From Corynebacterium sp. HMSC27B11 (GTDB lineage Bacteria > Actinomycetota > Actinomycetes > Mycobacteriales > Mycobacteriaceae), in NCBI RefSeq assembly GCF_001815985.1, contig NZ_KV823552.1, positions 143,991 to 177,238 on the forward strand: a stretch of DNA of 33,248 nt, given 5' to 3'. Positions 25,595 through 33,248 of this stretch are shown in pieces. A model generated the notes under the pieces. It was not told the DNA's origin and ran no database searches. It saw only the letters and a list, made by a program, of their open reading frames with translations. Position 1 is the first letter of the stretch. Each line of letters begins with the position of its first letter. The position numbers and the translations under genes are program-made.

Positions 25595-27865
25595 ATGAGC
25601 AACAACATGTTCGCGTGGGATGTCGACGCCGATGGCATCCTCACCCTGACGATGGATGACCCGAACGCTCCGGTCAACACCATGAACACCACCTTCCAGG
25701 ACGACCTCACCGCCACCGTGGCGAAGGTCAAGGAGGCCGTCGAGGCCGGCGAGGTCAAGGGGGTTGTGATCGCTTCCGCGAAGAAGACCTTCTTCGCCGG
25801 CGGCGACATCAAGGCCATGATCCAGGCCACCCCGGCGGATGCCGCCGAGCTGACCCAGCAGATCGACCAAATGAAGGCCGACCTGCGTGCCCTGGAGACC
25901 CTGGGCGTGCCGGTCGCGGCAGCCATCAACGGCACCGCCCTCGGCGGCGGCCTCGAGCTGGCACTGGCCGCCCACCACCGTGTGGCTTCCGACGCCAAGG
26001 GCCTGAAGGTCGGCCTGCCTGAGGTCACCCTCGGCCTGCTGCCGGGTGGCGGTGGCGTGACCCGCGTGACCCGAATGCTGGGCCTGCAGGACGCGCTGAT
26101 GAAGGTCCTGACCACCGGCCGCCAGTTCCGCGCCGAGGACGCACTGAAGACCGGCCTGATCGATGAGGTCGTTCCGGCTGATCAGCTGCTCGACGCGGCG
26201 AAGAAGTGGGTCAAGGAGAACCCGGACGCGAAGCAGCCGTGGGACACCGAGGGCTACAAGGTCCCGGGTGGCACCCCGACCAACCCGAAGCTGGCCGCGT
26301 TCCTGCCGTCCTTCCCGGCCAACGTCACCAAGCAGATCAAGGGCGCTCCGATGCCGGCGCCGAAGGCGATCCTCGCCGCAGCCGTCGAGGGCCTGCAGCT
26401 GAAGAATATCGAGGAGGCCACCCGCGTCGAGACCCGCTACTTCGTGGACCTCGTCACCGGTTCCACCTCGAAGAACATGATGCAGGCCTTCTTCTTCGAC
26501 CTGCAGTACTGCAACGGCGGCGGCTCCCGCCCGAAGGACGTGCCGCGTAAGCAGTTCAAGAAGCTGGGCATGGTCGGCGCCGGCATGATGGGTGCCGCCA
26601 TCGCCTACGTCGCCGCGAAGGCCGGCATGGAGGTCGTCCTCAAGGACATCAAGCTGGAGGCAGCGGAGAAGGGCAAGGCCTACTCCGAGGGCCTGGAGGC
26701 CAAGGCGCTGCAGCGTGGCAAGACCACTGAGGAGAAGTCGAAGGCTCTGCTGGACCGGATCACCCCGTCCGTGGACTACTCCGACCTCTCCGACTGTGAC
26801 ATCGTCATCGAGGCGGTCTTCGAGAACACCGAGCTCAAGCACAAGGTCTGGGCAGAGATCGAGGCAGCGGTTCCGGAGGACTGTGTCCTGGGTTCCAACA
26901 CCTCCACCCTGCCGATCACCGAGCTGGCTACCGGCGTGAAGCGCCCGAAGGACTTTATCGGCATCCACTTCTTCTCCCCGGTCGACAAGATGCCGCTGGT
27001 GGAGATCATCAAGGGCGAGGAGACCTCCGACGAGACCCTGGCTGCGGCCCTGGACTTCACTGGCCAGATCCGCAAGACCCCGATCGTCGTCAACGACTCC
27101 CGCGGCTTCTACACCTCCCGCGTCATCAGCTTCTTCCTCAACGAGGCGATGCGCATGCTGGCCGAGGGCATCGACCCGGCCGTCATCGAGGCAGCCGGCC
27201 GACAGGCTGGCTACCCAGCACCGCCGCTGCAGCTGCAGGATGAGCTGAACCTGAAGCTGGCCCGCAAGATCGGCGCCGAGACCAAGGCCGCGCAGGAGGC
27301 TGCCGGAATCTCCGTCGACGACGGTGGCGTCACCGAGATCGTGGACAAGATGCTGGACGTCTACGACCGCCCGGGCAAGCTCGAGGGCAAGGGCTTCTAC
27401 GAGTACAACGAGGAGGGCCGCCGCACCGGTCTGTGGCGCGGCCTGTGGGATGAGCTGGGCGGCGGATCCATCACCGTCCCGGACGCTGAGTCCGCAACCG
27501 CTGGCCACGGCCTGGAGTCCATCTCCGCCGAGGGCCCGGTTCTGGTCGACCTGGTGGAGCGCATGCTCTTCGCCGAGGCTCTGGAGACCCAGAAGTGCAT
27601 CGACGAGGGCGTGCTGATGTCCGACGCGGACGCCAACATCGGCTCCATCATGGGCATCGGCTTCCCGGCCTGGACCGGCGGTACCCGCCAGTACATCAAG
27701 AACTACGCTCGCCCGGCCGCCGCTGCGCTGCCGGAGGGCAAGAAGGCTGATGTGGACGGCGGGGACTACCCGACCACCGGCGTGGCTGGCTTCGTCGCCC
27801 GCGCCGAGGAGCTGGCCGCGAAGTACGGCGAGCGCTTCACCCCGCTGGACTCCCTGAAGAGCTAG
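25595..27865 (+). CDS. fadB: Fatty-acid oxidation multifunctional protein (enoyl-CoA hydratase / 3-hydroxyacyl-CoA dehydrogenase)
   Basis: 756 residues. Residues 1-190 are the enoyl-CoA hydratase/crotonase part: FFAGGDIKAM forms the oxyanion region, and the two catalytic Glu are in GGGLELALA and LPEVTLGLLPGGGG. From about 320 comes the NAD-dependent 3-hydroxyacyl-CoA dehydrogenase: the Rossmann motif GMVGAGMMGAAIAYVAAK, the catalytic His in GIHFFSPVDKMPLVEII near 456, and two C-terminal dehydrogenase domains to the end. Together it turns enoyl-CoA into 3-ketoacyl-CoA, which FadA cleaves. AGGAGA precedes the ATG. A strong bidirectional-looking hairpin at 27946-27992 ends the unit. The pair fits a lipid-using corynebacterium, since C. 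glutamicum lacks beta-oxidation. Confidence 0.97.
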   Translation: MSNNMFAWDVDADGILTLTMDDPNAPVNTMNTTFQDDLTATVAKVKEAVEAGEVKGVVIASAKKTFFAGGDIKAMIQATPADAAELTQQIDQMKADLRALETLGVPVAAAINGTALGGGLELALAAHHRVASDAKGLKVGLPEVTLGLLPGGGGVTRVTRMLGLQDALMKVLTTGRQFRAEDALKTGLIDEVVPADQLLDAAKKWVKENPDAKQPWDTEGYKVPGGTPTNPKLAAFLPSFPANVTKQIKGAPMPAPKAILAAAVEGLQLKNIEEATRVETRYFVDLVTGSTSKNMMQAFFFDLQYCNGGGSRPKDVPRKQFKKLGMVGAGMMGAAIAYVAAKAGMEVVLKDIKLEAAEKGKAYSEGLEAKALQRGKTTEEKSKALLDRITPSVDYSDLSDCDIVIEAVFENTELKHKVWAEIEAAVPEDCVLGSNTSTLPITELATGVKRPKDFIGIHFFSPVDKMPLVEIIKGEETSDETLAAALDFTGQIRKTPIVVNDSRGFYTSRVISFFLNEAMRMLAEGIDPAVIEAAGRQAGYPAPPLQLQDELNLKLARKIGAETKAAQEAAGISVDDGGVTEIVDKMLDVYDRPGKLEGKGFYEYNEEGRRTGLWRGLWDELGGGSITVPDAESATAGHGLESISAEGPVLVDLVERMLFAEALETQKCIDEGVLMSDADANIGSIMGIGFPAWTGGTRQYIKNYARPAAAALPEGKKADVDGGDYPTTGVAGFVARAEELAAKYGERFTPLDSLKS

Positions 27866-27945
27866 CAGGTGGGTGCGGGGAGCTCTTCAGGACTTCCCGC
27901 GACTAGCCCTCTGGTACTCCTCTGGTACCACCAGGGCACGGCTAA

Positions 27946-27992
27946 AGCCCCGGCCCTGTCACTGAGAATGATTCAGTGGCAGGGCCGGGGCT
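27946..27992 (+). terminator. fadB terminator
   Basis: A 13-base perfect stem (AGCCCCGGCCCTG/CAGGGCCGGGGCT) extends into an inner CACTGA/TCAGTG pairing and is followed by TCGTTG. It is about 80 bases after the fadB stop. The T run is poor but the stem is very stable. Confidence 0.82.
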
Positions 27993-28209
27993 TCGTTGTG
28001 CTTGGCTCCGGTTGGGCTGGTGCCGGTTGAGTTGATTCCGGTTGGGCTGGTGCGGGGCGGCGGAGAGCTGCCGCCCGCCTTATCCCTAACGTCGGGCGCT
28101 AGCGCTGAGCTCTGCTAGCTCCAGCGCCGCGAGCCCAGATCCGTTAGGCACAGCACCACGGGGCACAGCGCCATGAGACACACAGCACCATAGGTCTATG
28201 CCGTGAGCT
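27993..28209. repeat. Gene-free spacer with short degenerate repeats
   Basis: The spacer between fadB and the VWA gene (27866-28209) holds the terminator and then no credible gene. TCCGGTTGGGCTGGTGC occurs twice (28007-28023 and 28037-28053, period 30). A CACAGCRCCA motif occurs three times (28149, 28164, 28181). The repeats look like slippage products; no function is apparent. Confidence 0.6.
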
Positions 28210-30273
28210 CTAGCGGCCGCGACGGGTCAGGGCCACCAGGGCCACGGCGAGCACCACGAGTACGCCCGCGCCGATCAGGAACCAATTGATGGAGCTATCC
28301 TCCTCAGCGGCCGCCTGCTCGGTCTCCTTCGGCTCCTCCGCCTTCTCGCTCTCCTCAATCTCCGTGTCATTGGAGACCTTTTCGAAGCTGGGGCCGGGGA
28401 TCCTCTCCCCCACCAGCTCAGTGGTGAGCTCGTAGGTGGCGGTGGCGTTCTTCTCCTTGCTGATGTCGTGGTTAGCGCCAGCTTTGAGGCTCTTGTTCAG
28501 GAAAATGACGATGTACTGCTCGCCGTCCAGCCAGGCCTTCTGGGATTCGACGTCACTCGGTTGTTCCTTCCCGTCACCCACCATGTTGCGGTAGTTCACG
28601 CGCACGGGGTTACCGAAGGCCTTGGATTCACCCTCCCGGACGTGCACGCTCTCCGCGATCGCTGCCTTCTGGCGGGCGGAGTTGAGGACGTTGATGTCCA
28701 GCTGCTTGATCTCTGCGTAATGGTCCTTCGGTGGCTCGCTGGTGACCTTGATTCCGCCGCGGAGCTGCTGGCCGTAGTCGGTCTTGATCTTGTAGACGTG
28801 AGCCTCACCCGGGACGATGTCCGCGCTGACGGTTTCCTTGGCGTCCGGGTTCAGCTCGGTGGCGTCGTCGAACCATGCGCCTGGTGTCACCTTGCGGGGC
28901 TTGCCGGCAGCGCTCGGCTCCTTGCGGTTCTCGGCCTTATCCGCCGCAAAGGGTTCCGGAACCTCAGAGAGGTCCTCGTTCGGCAGGCGCTTGATCGAGA
29001 CCTCAGCCGGGATCTCCTTGCCCTTATAAGGGCCACTTTTGCGCACCACCTTGAAGCGGAAGTCCCCGGCGGGGCAGTCCTCGCCGGCCTGCTGTGTGGT
29101 CCACGAAGCGAAGAAAGGGCCGTTGGAGTCAATGATTCCGAAGTCGTTGTCGTTAGCGAGGTAGCACAGAGGCTCGTCGACCTCGACCTTGACCGAGAAG
29201 TTCTTACCGAAGCCGATCTCGCTGCCCTGGGACGGCGGCGGCATCGTAGCCACACCGATCGCGAGGCGCTCGCCCTCTGCAATGGGGGTGCTGAAGTACT
29301 CGGCGCCGTCCTCGTCATTCTTCGCGCCGCCGGACTTTTCACGCAGCGGGGTGGAGAAGAGCTCGACGTCTTCCGGGACCTCGGTGGCGGACGCGGCGTC
29401 GTCCCCGCCCTTAATTTCCGGGGCGTTGGACTCCGCGGTCTGGGCGGTGCGGGTCGCCAGAACCTTCATGGACTCGGCGAGGGACTCGGAGTCCTTAGCG
29501 TCCAGGTACTCGCCGCCACCGGCCTCGGCGATGCACTGCAGCTCCTTGCGGGCAGCTGGGTCGACCAGGAAGCCGACGGTGTTGATGGTCAGGTCGATGC
29601 CCTGCTTGTGCAGGTCCTTGGCGACGTCGCAGACCGGCGGCGGGGCGCAGGTGTCCTCGCCGTCGGAGACCAGCACGATGGAGCGCTCGCCCTCGTTAGG
29701 CAGCTCCCTGGCGGCCTGCTTCAGGGCCGGGCCCATGGGAGTGTGGCCGGAGGCGTTGACCTTGTCCACCTCGCCCGGGATCTTGCCCGCGTTGCCCTTG
29801 CCCACGGGCAGCAGGGTGGTGACGTCCTTACAGCCGGCCTCCCGCTCCTCCGGGGAATTGCCGACCTTGGTGCCATAGACCATGAACCCCAGCTCGGAGT
29901 CCTTGGAGACAGAGCGGGAGAAGTTCTTGGACGCCTCCTTCGCCGCGTCCAGGCGGGTCTGGCCGCCCGCGTCGCGGGCCATCATGGAGCCGGATGCGTC
30001 GAGGATCAGCATGGTCGGCGGGATGTCCTTGGCTTCCGCCGCGGCCTGTGGCTGCTCGAAGGGGACGACGATCCCGGCTAGAGACAGCAACAGCGCGATG
30101 GCGACGGCCATCGCGCTGCGGTGCTTCATGTTGCTACGCAGGTTCACGCTGCTGTGCAGTGTGGCGCTGCTGCGTGCCCGGCCAGCATGGCCGGGGTTAC
30201 GCTCGGGGCGGGTCGTTGCTGCGGGCGCCGTGCTGGCTTCCCGTGGCGTTGCGTGCTGGTGTCTCGCTCGCAT
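28210..30273 (-). CDS. Membrane-anchored VWA-domain protein
   Basis: 687 residues from ATG 30273, chosen because GGAAGGAAG lies just before it; the frame stays open to an ATG at 30330 without such a site. A signal-like helix lies at about residues 53-72 (AVAIALLLSLAGIVV), preceded by an unusually long basic N-region; an ATG at 30129 would give a conventional signal peptide. The VWA domain follows, with the metal-site motif LDASGSM and the later TPMGPAL and SDGEDT segments, so it should bind a divalent metal and partner proteins. Residues about 320-630 form an extracytoplasmic region I do not recognise. An acidic stalk (ESEKAEEPKETEQAAAEED) leads to a C-terminal helix and RRGR, the layout of a surface protein held in the membrane. 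The partner is unknown. Confidence 0.85.
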   Translation of the reverse strand: MRARHQHATPREASTAPAATTRPERNPGHAGRARSSATLHSSVNLRSNMKHRSAMAVAIALLLSLAGIVVPFEQPQAAAEAKDIPPTMLILDASGSMMARDAGGQTRLDAAKEASKNFSRSVSKDSELGFMVYGTKVGNSPEEREAGCKDVTTLLPVGKGNAGKIPGEVDKVNASGHTPMGPALKQAARELPNEGERSIVLVSDGEDTCAPPPVCDVAKDLHKQGIDLTINTVGFLVDPAARKELQCIAEAGGGEYLDAKDSESLAESMKVLATRTAQTAESNAPEIKGGDDAASATEVPEDVELFSTPLREKSGGAKNDEDGAEYFSTPIAEGERLAIGVATMPPPSQGSEIGFGKNFSVKVEVDEPLCYLANDNDFGIIDSNGPFFASWTTQQAGEDCPAGDFRFKVVRKSGPYKGKEIPAEVSIKRLPNEDLSEVPEPFAADKAENRKEPSAAGKPRKVTPGAWFDDATELNPDAKETVSADIVPGEAHVYKIKTDYGQQLRGGIKVTSEPPKDHYAEIKQLDINVLNSARQKAAIAESVHVREGESKAFGNPVRVNYRNMVGDGKEQPSDVESQKAWLDGEQYIVIFLNKSLKAGANHDISKEKNATATYELTTELVGERIPGPSFEKVSNDTEIEESEKAEEPKETEQAAAEEDSSINWFLIGAGVLVVLAVALVALTRRGR

Positions 30274-30370
30274 AAGGTTGCTTCCTTCCCTTACTTTGTT
30301 CTCCAAAGTTAGCAGGAAACAGCCGCCCACCCCTGGGGTTTTTATTTAGTTTTTCGGTGCCGTTAGCGGA

Positions 30371-31852
30371 CTATTCACCCTTCTTGACGGTGATCGTCCA
30401 GCCAGCCTCGTCGGTCTGCTCGAAGTTCGTCACCTCGTGACCGTCAGTGGCCGCCCAGCGCGGGATGGCGTCGGTGGCCTGGGTGCAGTCAAAGTCGATC
30501 TGCAGGGAGTCGCCGACCTGAAGCTGTGCGATGGCAGCCTTGGCGTCGATCAGCGGGAAGGGGCAGACCGCGCCGAGGGAGTCCAGCTTGTAGGTACGGT
30601 CCCCGACCAGCTCCAGGCCCGTCGTGGTGCCGGTGTTTTCGGACGTCGACCCGACGGCCGCCGCAACCTGCGGACGCTCCAGGAGGGCCACGCCGGTGGT
30701 CTGGAAGCCGTACTGGGCGCCGGCGGACTGCAGGTCGGCAGCCTCTGCGGACTGCGCGGCCGGTGCGGCGACGGTCGGAGCAGAGTCAGCCTTCGGGGTG
30801 TTCTGCGTCGGCTGTGCGCTCTGGCCCGGGACGGCGTCGGTGGGCTTGAGCCACAGCTTGGCGGCTGCCCAGATACCGATGGAGATGAACAGCAGCGCAA
30901 CCCAGCCCTGGTAGCTAAACAGGGAGGTCTGGACCATGCCGTTGCCGACGGTGCAGCCACCGGCGGCGGAGGCACCGACACCCATCAGGATGCCGCCGAT
31001 GACGGAGCGCACAGCCTGGGTAGCGGACGGCAGGCGCAGGCGGAACTCGCCGGAGGCCTTGGCGGCGAAGTATGCACCGACCAGCAGGCCGAGGACCAGC
31101 AGCACGCCCCAGTCCACGGTGTCCTCACCGCTGATGAGGAACTTGGAGAGGTTGGAGGACGGGCTGGTGATGCCGAGGCCGTCGTTGCGGCCGGTGGCGG
31201 CGGAGAGTGGCCAGGCGATCACGCCGAGCACGCCGATGATGGCTGCGGTTGGGTAGAAGTGCCAGGGCTTTTCCGCGAGGATGTGCGCCAGGCCGGTCTT
31301 CTTCGGCTTCAGGGTGGCCATCTTCGGGGCCGCTGCCTCTTCGGCGAGGAAGTGGCGGGTCAGGAAGGCCACGCCGATGGCGAATGGGATCACCAGCCAC
31401 CAGACGGAAATCCCCAGGGAGGCGTTAATGGTGGTCAGCGGCAGGGTCCAGCTGCGCAGGCCTTCGTTGAGGAAGTTCAGCGCGCCGCCCTTCATGGCGG
31501 CGGCGCTACCCGCGTAAAAGACGAGCGCCAGCCAGGAGCCGATGAGCCCCTCTGCCGAGCGGTACCAGGTACCGGAGGCGCAGCCGCCGGCGAGCACGAT
31601 GCCGGCACCGAAGAGGAAGCCGCCCAGGGTCACGGCCAGCGGGGCGAATTCCTTGTAATCCGGGGTGATCACCCCAGCGGTGGTCAGCGCCGCCAACCCC
31701 ACAGCGTGGACGGCGATGACGATCAGGAGGGCGGTAAAGCCGCGCCATGTCTTGTTGAGGAAGATATCGCGGATCATGCCGGTGACGCAGAACCTGCCGC
31801 GTTGCATAACCCATCCGAGTACCACGCCGAGCGCGAGGCCGGTGATGACCAT
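30371..31852 (-). CDS. YeeE/YedE sulfur transporter fused to a TusA-like sulfur carrier domain
   Basis: 493 residues. Residues 1-340 are a YeeE/YedE (TsuA-type) channel with many membrane helices and the family's conserved cysteines in RGRFCVTGM, LAGGCASGTW and AAGGCTVGNG. These carry thiosulfate or related sulfur through the pore in characterised homologues. A linker of about 80 Ala/Pro/Gln/Thr-rich residues follows. The last ~75 residues are a TusA/YeeD domain with the Cys-Pro signature GAVCPFPLIDAKAAI. In many bacteria the two parts are separate neighbouring genes; here they are one chain, so sulfur could be handed directly from channel to carrier. The gene reads toward the VWA gene, 97 bases apart. 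A weak purine-rich site precedes the ATG. Confidence 0.9.
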   Translation of the reverse strand: MVITGLALGVVLGWVMQRGRFCVTGMIRDIFLNKTWRGFTALLIVIAVHAVGLAALTTAGVITPDYKEFAPLAVTLGGFLFGAGIVLAGGCASGTWYRSAEGLIGSWLALVFYAGSAAAMKGGALNFLNEGLRSWTLPLTTINASLGISVWWLVIPFAIGVAFLTRHFLAEEAAAPKMATLKPKKTGLAHILAEKPWHFYPTAAIIGVLGVIAWPLSAATGRNDGLGITSPSSNLSKFLISGEDTVDWGVLLVLGLLVGAYFAAKASGEFRLRLPSATQAVRSVIGGILMGVGASAAGGCTVGNGMVQTSLFSYQGWVALLFISIGIWAAAKLWLKPTDAVPGQSAQPTQNTPKADSAPTVAAPAAQSAEAADLQSAGAQYGFQTTGVALLERPQVAAAVGSTSENTGTTTGLELVGDRTYKLDSLGAVCPFPLIDAKAAIAQLQVGDSLQIDFDCTQATDAIPRWAATDGHEVTNFEQTDEAGWTITVKKGE

Positions 31853-32122
31853 GTGTCTCTCTTTTCTGTCAGTAATGAACCGATCTGTCTATGTATGGCC
31901 GAGAACATTAGTGCCCCGCCGGAAGTTTGTAAAGCGCAAAACGTACCACTCGGTCTAGTTTTCACCCCATAGACATCATTCACGCAGGTAACCCGGCATA
32001 ACTTTACCCCCATTGAAGAAGACCGCACGGTCTACAACTCGCCCCTTCCTCCACCAAGCACTGACCGATACCCATTTACTAGCTCCCGCATCAACCCGCT
32101 CGCCCCACCCCACCTCCTGACC

Positions 32123-32182
32123 CGTTTTGCAGAGTTTGATGTCGCCTTTTCGCCAATTTCCGGCATCAAACTCTGCAAAACG
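32123..32182. repeat. Perfect 19-base inverted repeat
   Basis: CGTTTTGCAGAGTTTGATG (32123-32141) and its exact reverse complement (32164-32182) flank 22 bases, giving a stable hairpin or a double binding site. The core AAACTCTGCAAAA differs at one base from the RamB-like AAACTTTGCAAAA at 7251-7263; whether this is meaningful is not known. Confidence 0.85.
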
Positions 32183-32263
32183 AGCACAGTGCTCGCATGA
32201 CACGCGCACGGGCCCGGGTGCGAGGCGTCAAACTCTGCAAAACGCACGCGGTGCTCGCATGAC
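32164..32263. repeat. 38-base direct repeat, two copies 62 bases apart
   Basis: 32164-32201 and 32226-32263 each contain TCAAACTCTGCAAAACG, a five-base variable part and GTGCTCGCATGAC. With the inverted arm at 32123 this makes three copies of the AAACTCTGCAAAAC core in about 120 bases. Confidence 0.85.
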
Positions 32264-32277
32264 GGGACTCGCGCGGC

Positions 32278-32361
32278 AGCGCTGCGCACACACCCCTCGC
32301 GTGACAGCACCGCACACATGGCGGTCGCGTGACGGCGCTGCGCACACACCGCTCGCATGGC
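32278..32361. repeat. Three 28-base degenerate tandem repeats
   Basis: Units at 32278-32305, 32306-32333 and 32334-32361 share CGCACACA and a YTCGCRTGRC end. The same TCGCATGAC end closes the two 38-base repeats to the left, so all five units appear related. There are no spacers of unique sequence and no cas genes, so this is not a CRISPR array. Confidence 0.75.
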
Positions 32362-32413
32362 AAGATCTCCAGCCCGCCAGCAAAGCAGTAATGAAAGCTT
32401 TTTAATAACCCTC

Positions 32414-32453
32414 ACCTATTAGGTATTGCATTATTAAAAGGTTCTGCTATATT
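32414..32453 (+). promoter_or_regulatory. ahpC promoter with a small palindrome
   Basis: TTGCAT (32426-32431) and TATATT (32448-32453) are spaced by 16 bases in an AT-rich island. ACCTATTAGGT (32414-32424, perfect arms around one base) touches the -35 box and could bind a regulator. OxyR or another redox regulator is a guess; I recognise no consensus. The leader to the ahpC ATG would be about 145 bases. Confidence 0.6.
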
Positions 32454-32606
32454 AATGGGTAGAAGCTACGGCAGCGAAGCCCGCCGCAGCTAGGTACCCT
32501 TAAATAGTGAATGCCCACTCCGGGAATTCCGCAGGCCACGAACGGCCTGCGCGCCCGGTCACCACAGGGCAGACAATTCAAGCGACAAAGCAGGAAGGAA
32601 GTTCAT

Positions 32607-33170
32607 ATGTCTCTGATCAACACTGAGATTCTGGATTTCAAGAACCCGGTTTTCCACAACGGTGAGTTCTCCGAGGTCAGCAAGGACGACGTCCTCGGCA
32701 AGTGGTCCGTCTTCTTCTTCTACCCAGGCGACTTCACCTTCGTCTGCCCGACCGAGCTCGGCGACCTCGCAGACCACTACGAGGAGCTGCAGAAGATGGG
32801 CGTCGAGGTTTACGGTGTCTCCACCGACTCCCACTTCGTGCACAAGGCATGGCACGAGTCCTCCGAGGAGGTCGGCAAGGTCAACTACCCGATGATCGGC
32901 GACTCCAACGGCGACCTGACCCGCAACTTCCAGAACATGCGCGAGGGCGTCGGCCAGGCCGACCGCGCGACCTTCCTGGTCGACCCGCAGGGCATCATCC
33001 AGTACATCGAGCAGACCGCCGAGGGCATCGGCCGCGACGCTTCCGAGCTGGTCCGCAAGATCAAGGCTGCCCAGTACGTCGCTGAGCACCCAGGCGAGGT
33101 CTGCCCGGCGAAGTGGGAAGAGGGCCAGGACACCCTGACCCCGGGCATCGACCTGGTTGGCAAGATCTAG
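32607..33170 (+). CDS. ahpC: Alkyl hydroperoxide reductase subunit C (typical 2-Cys peroxiredoxin)
   Basis: 187 residues, the length of the E. coli/Salmonella-type AhpC. It reduces hydrogen peroxide, organic hydroperoxides and peroxynitrite in the cytosol. The peroxidatic Cys47 is in FTFVCPTE and the resolving Cys166 in GEVCPAKW; the GDFTF and ATFLVDPQG segments are typical. I chose ATG 32607 over an upstream in-frame ATG (32511) because AGGAAGG lies six bases before it and the protein then begins MSLINTEI as in homologues. A reductase partner (AhpF or AhpD) is not adjacent on the left and may lie beyond the right edge; the AhpD-like protein at 8952 is a distant candidate. Codon bias is strong, as for a highly expressed gene. 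Confidence 0.97.
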   Translation: MSLINTEILDFKNPVFHNGEFSEVSKDDVLGKWSVFFFYPGDFTFVCPTELGDLADHYEELQKMGVEVYGVSTDSHFVHKAWHESSEEVGKVNYPMIGDSNGDLTRNFQNMREGVGQADRATFLVDPQGIIQYIEQTAEGIGRDASELVRKIKAAQYVAEHPGEVCPAKWEEGQDTLTPGIDLVGKI

Positions 33171-33223
33171 CCTTTAGCTTCCAGATCTTTTAAGCGGCTC
33201 AAGCTCGCAGCCGCGAATGCTAA

Positions 33224-33248
33224 GGGCGGGCGGGCTCACTGCCCGCCC
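33224..33248 (+). terminator. ahpC terminator hairpin (cut by window end)
   Basis: GGGCGGGC and GCCCGCCC form an 8-base perfect stem with a nine-base loop, 53 bases after the ahpC stop. The window ends at the last stem base, so a following T run cannot be seen. Confidence 0.65.

Larger units (their letters stand above)
31853..32606. other. Gene-free 754-base spacer upstream of yeeE-tusA and ahpC
   Basis: No open frame here has the codon character of a gene; the frames seen come from repeats. The left part should contain the yeeE-tusA promoter (minus strand). 32123-32361 is packed with repeats listed separately. 32401-32460 is an AT-rich promoter island for ahpC. A small dyad AGACCG-N2-CGGTCT lies at 32030-32043. 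Confidence 0.6.

Noticed and set aside
25592..27508. A 638-codon minus-strand frame inside fadB
   Set aside because: Antisense shadow of a strongly biased gene; the fadB frame carries all catalytic motifs.
32278..32361. Possible CRISPR array from the 28-base periodicity
   Set aside because: The units are contiguous and degenerate, with no unique spacers and no cas genes nearby.
32032..32415. Short frames on both strands with Cys/His/Arg-rich translations
   Set aside because: They arise from the repeat cluster; every frame of the repeats gives similar odd peptides and none has a credible start.
32511..32606. Upstream in-frame start for ahpC adding 32 residues
   Set aside because: The added residues are unlike any peroxiredoxin, and the strong ribosome site fits the ATG at 32607.

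Overview
The window reads as chromosome of a mycolic-acid actinobacterium, most likely a Corynebacterium of the lipophilic (C. jeikeium / C. urealyticum-like) kind. The main evidence is an envelope locus (DUF2613 gene, aftD, tmaT, lmcA, a polytopic membrane protein, a GT4 glycosyltransferase, mtrP) whose gene content matches the Rv0224c-Rv0228 / Rv0236c neighbourhood of Mycobacterium tuberculosis and the NCgl2759-2764 neighbourhood of C. glutamicum. A second line is the divergent aceB/aceA pair, whose spacer carries GlxR-, RamA- and RamB-like sites typical of corynebacteria. A fadA-fadB beta-oxidation pair, absent from C. glutamicum, points to a fatty-acid user. Species cannot be fixed from the sequence alone. 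Most of the window is visibly GC-rich.

Layout. 1-7000: two malate synthase G genes on the minus strand enclose a lower-GC cassette. The cassette holds a broken FAD-monooxygenase/acyl-CoA dehydrogenase chimera, an MFS exporter and a divergent CGNR zinc-finger regulator. 7001-8758: the aceB-aceA regulatory spacer and isocitrate lyase. 8952-13281: an AhpD-like protein, a VanW-domain protein, a secreted GH3 (NagZ-like) lipoprotein and a universal stress protein. 13380-24130: the arabinan / lipoglycan / trehalose-mycolate envelope locus. 24260-27865: fadA and fadB. 28210-31852: a membrane-anchored VWA protein and a YeeE-TusA fusion sulfur transporter. 31853-32606: a gene-free spacer full of repeats. 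32607-33170: the peroxiredoxin ahpC, followed by its terminator at the right edge.

How the genes fit together. FadA/FadB turn fatty acids into acetyl-CoA, and isocitrate lyase plus malate synthase carry that carbon through the glyoxylate shunt. The envelope locus builds arabinogalactan and lipoarabinomannan and matures and exports trehalose mycolates. AhpC and the AhpD-like protein suggest peroxide defence, and YeeE-TusA suggests sulfur uptake.

The strongest unusual signals are: (i) the mosaic malate synthase pair, with near-identical C-terminal halves, diverged N-terminal halves and only one copy keeping the conserved control region; (ii) the chimeric pseudogene between them; (iii) the compact palindromic operator shared by the exporter and the CGNR regulator; and (iv) the inverted, direct and tandem repeats upstream of ahpC. 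I found no CRISPR array, insertion sequence, tRNA or rRNA.
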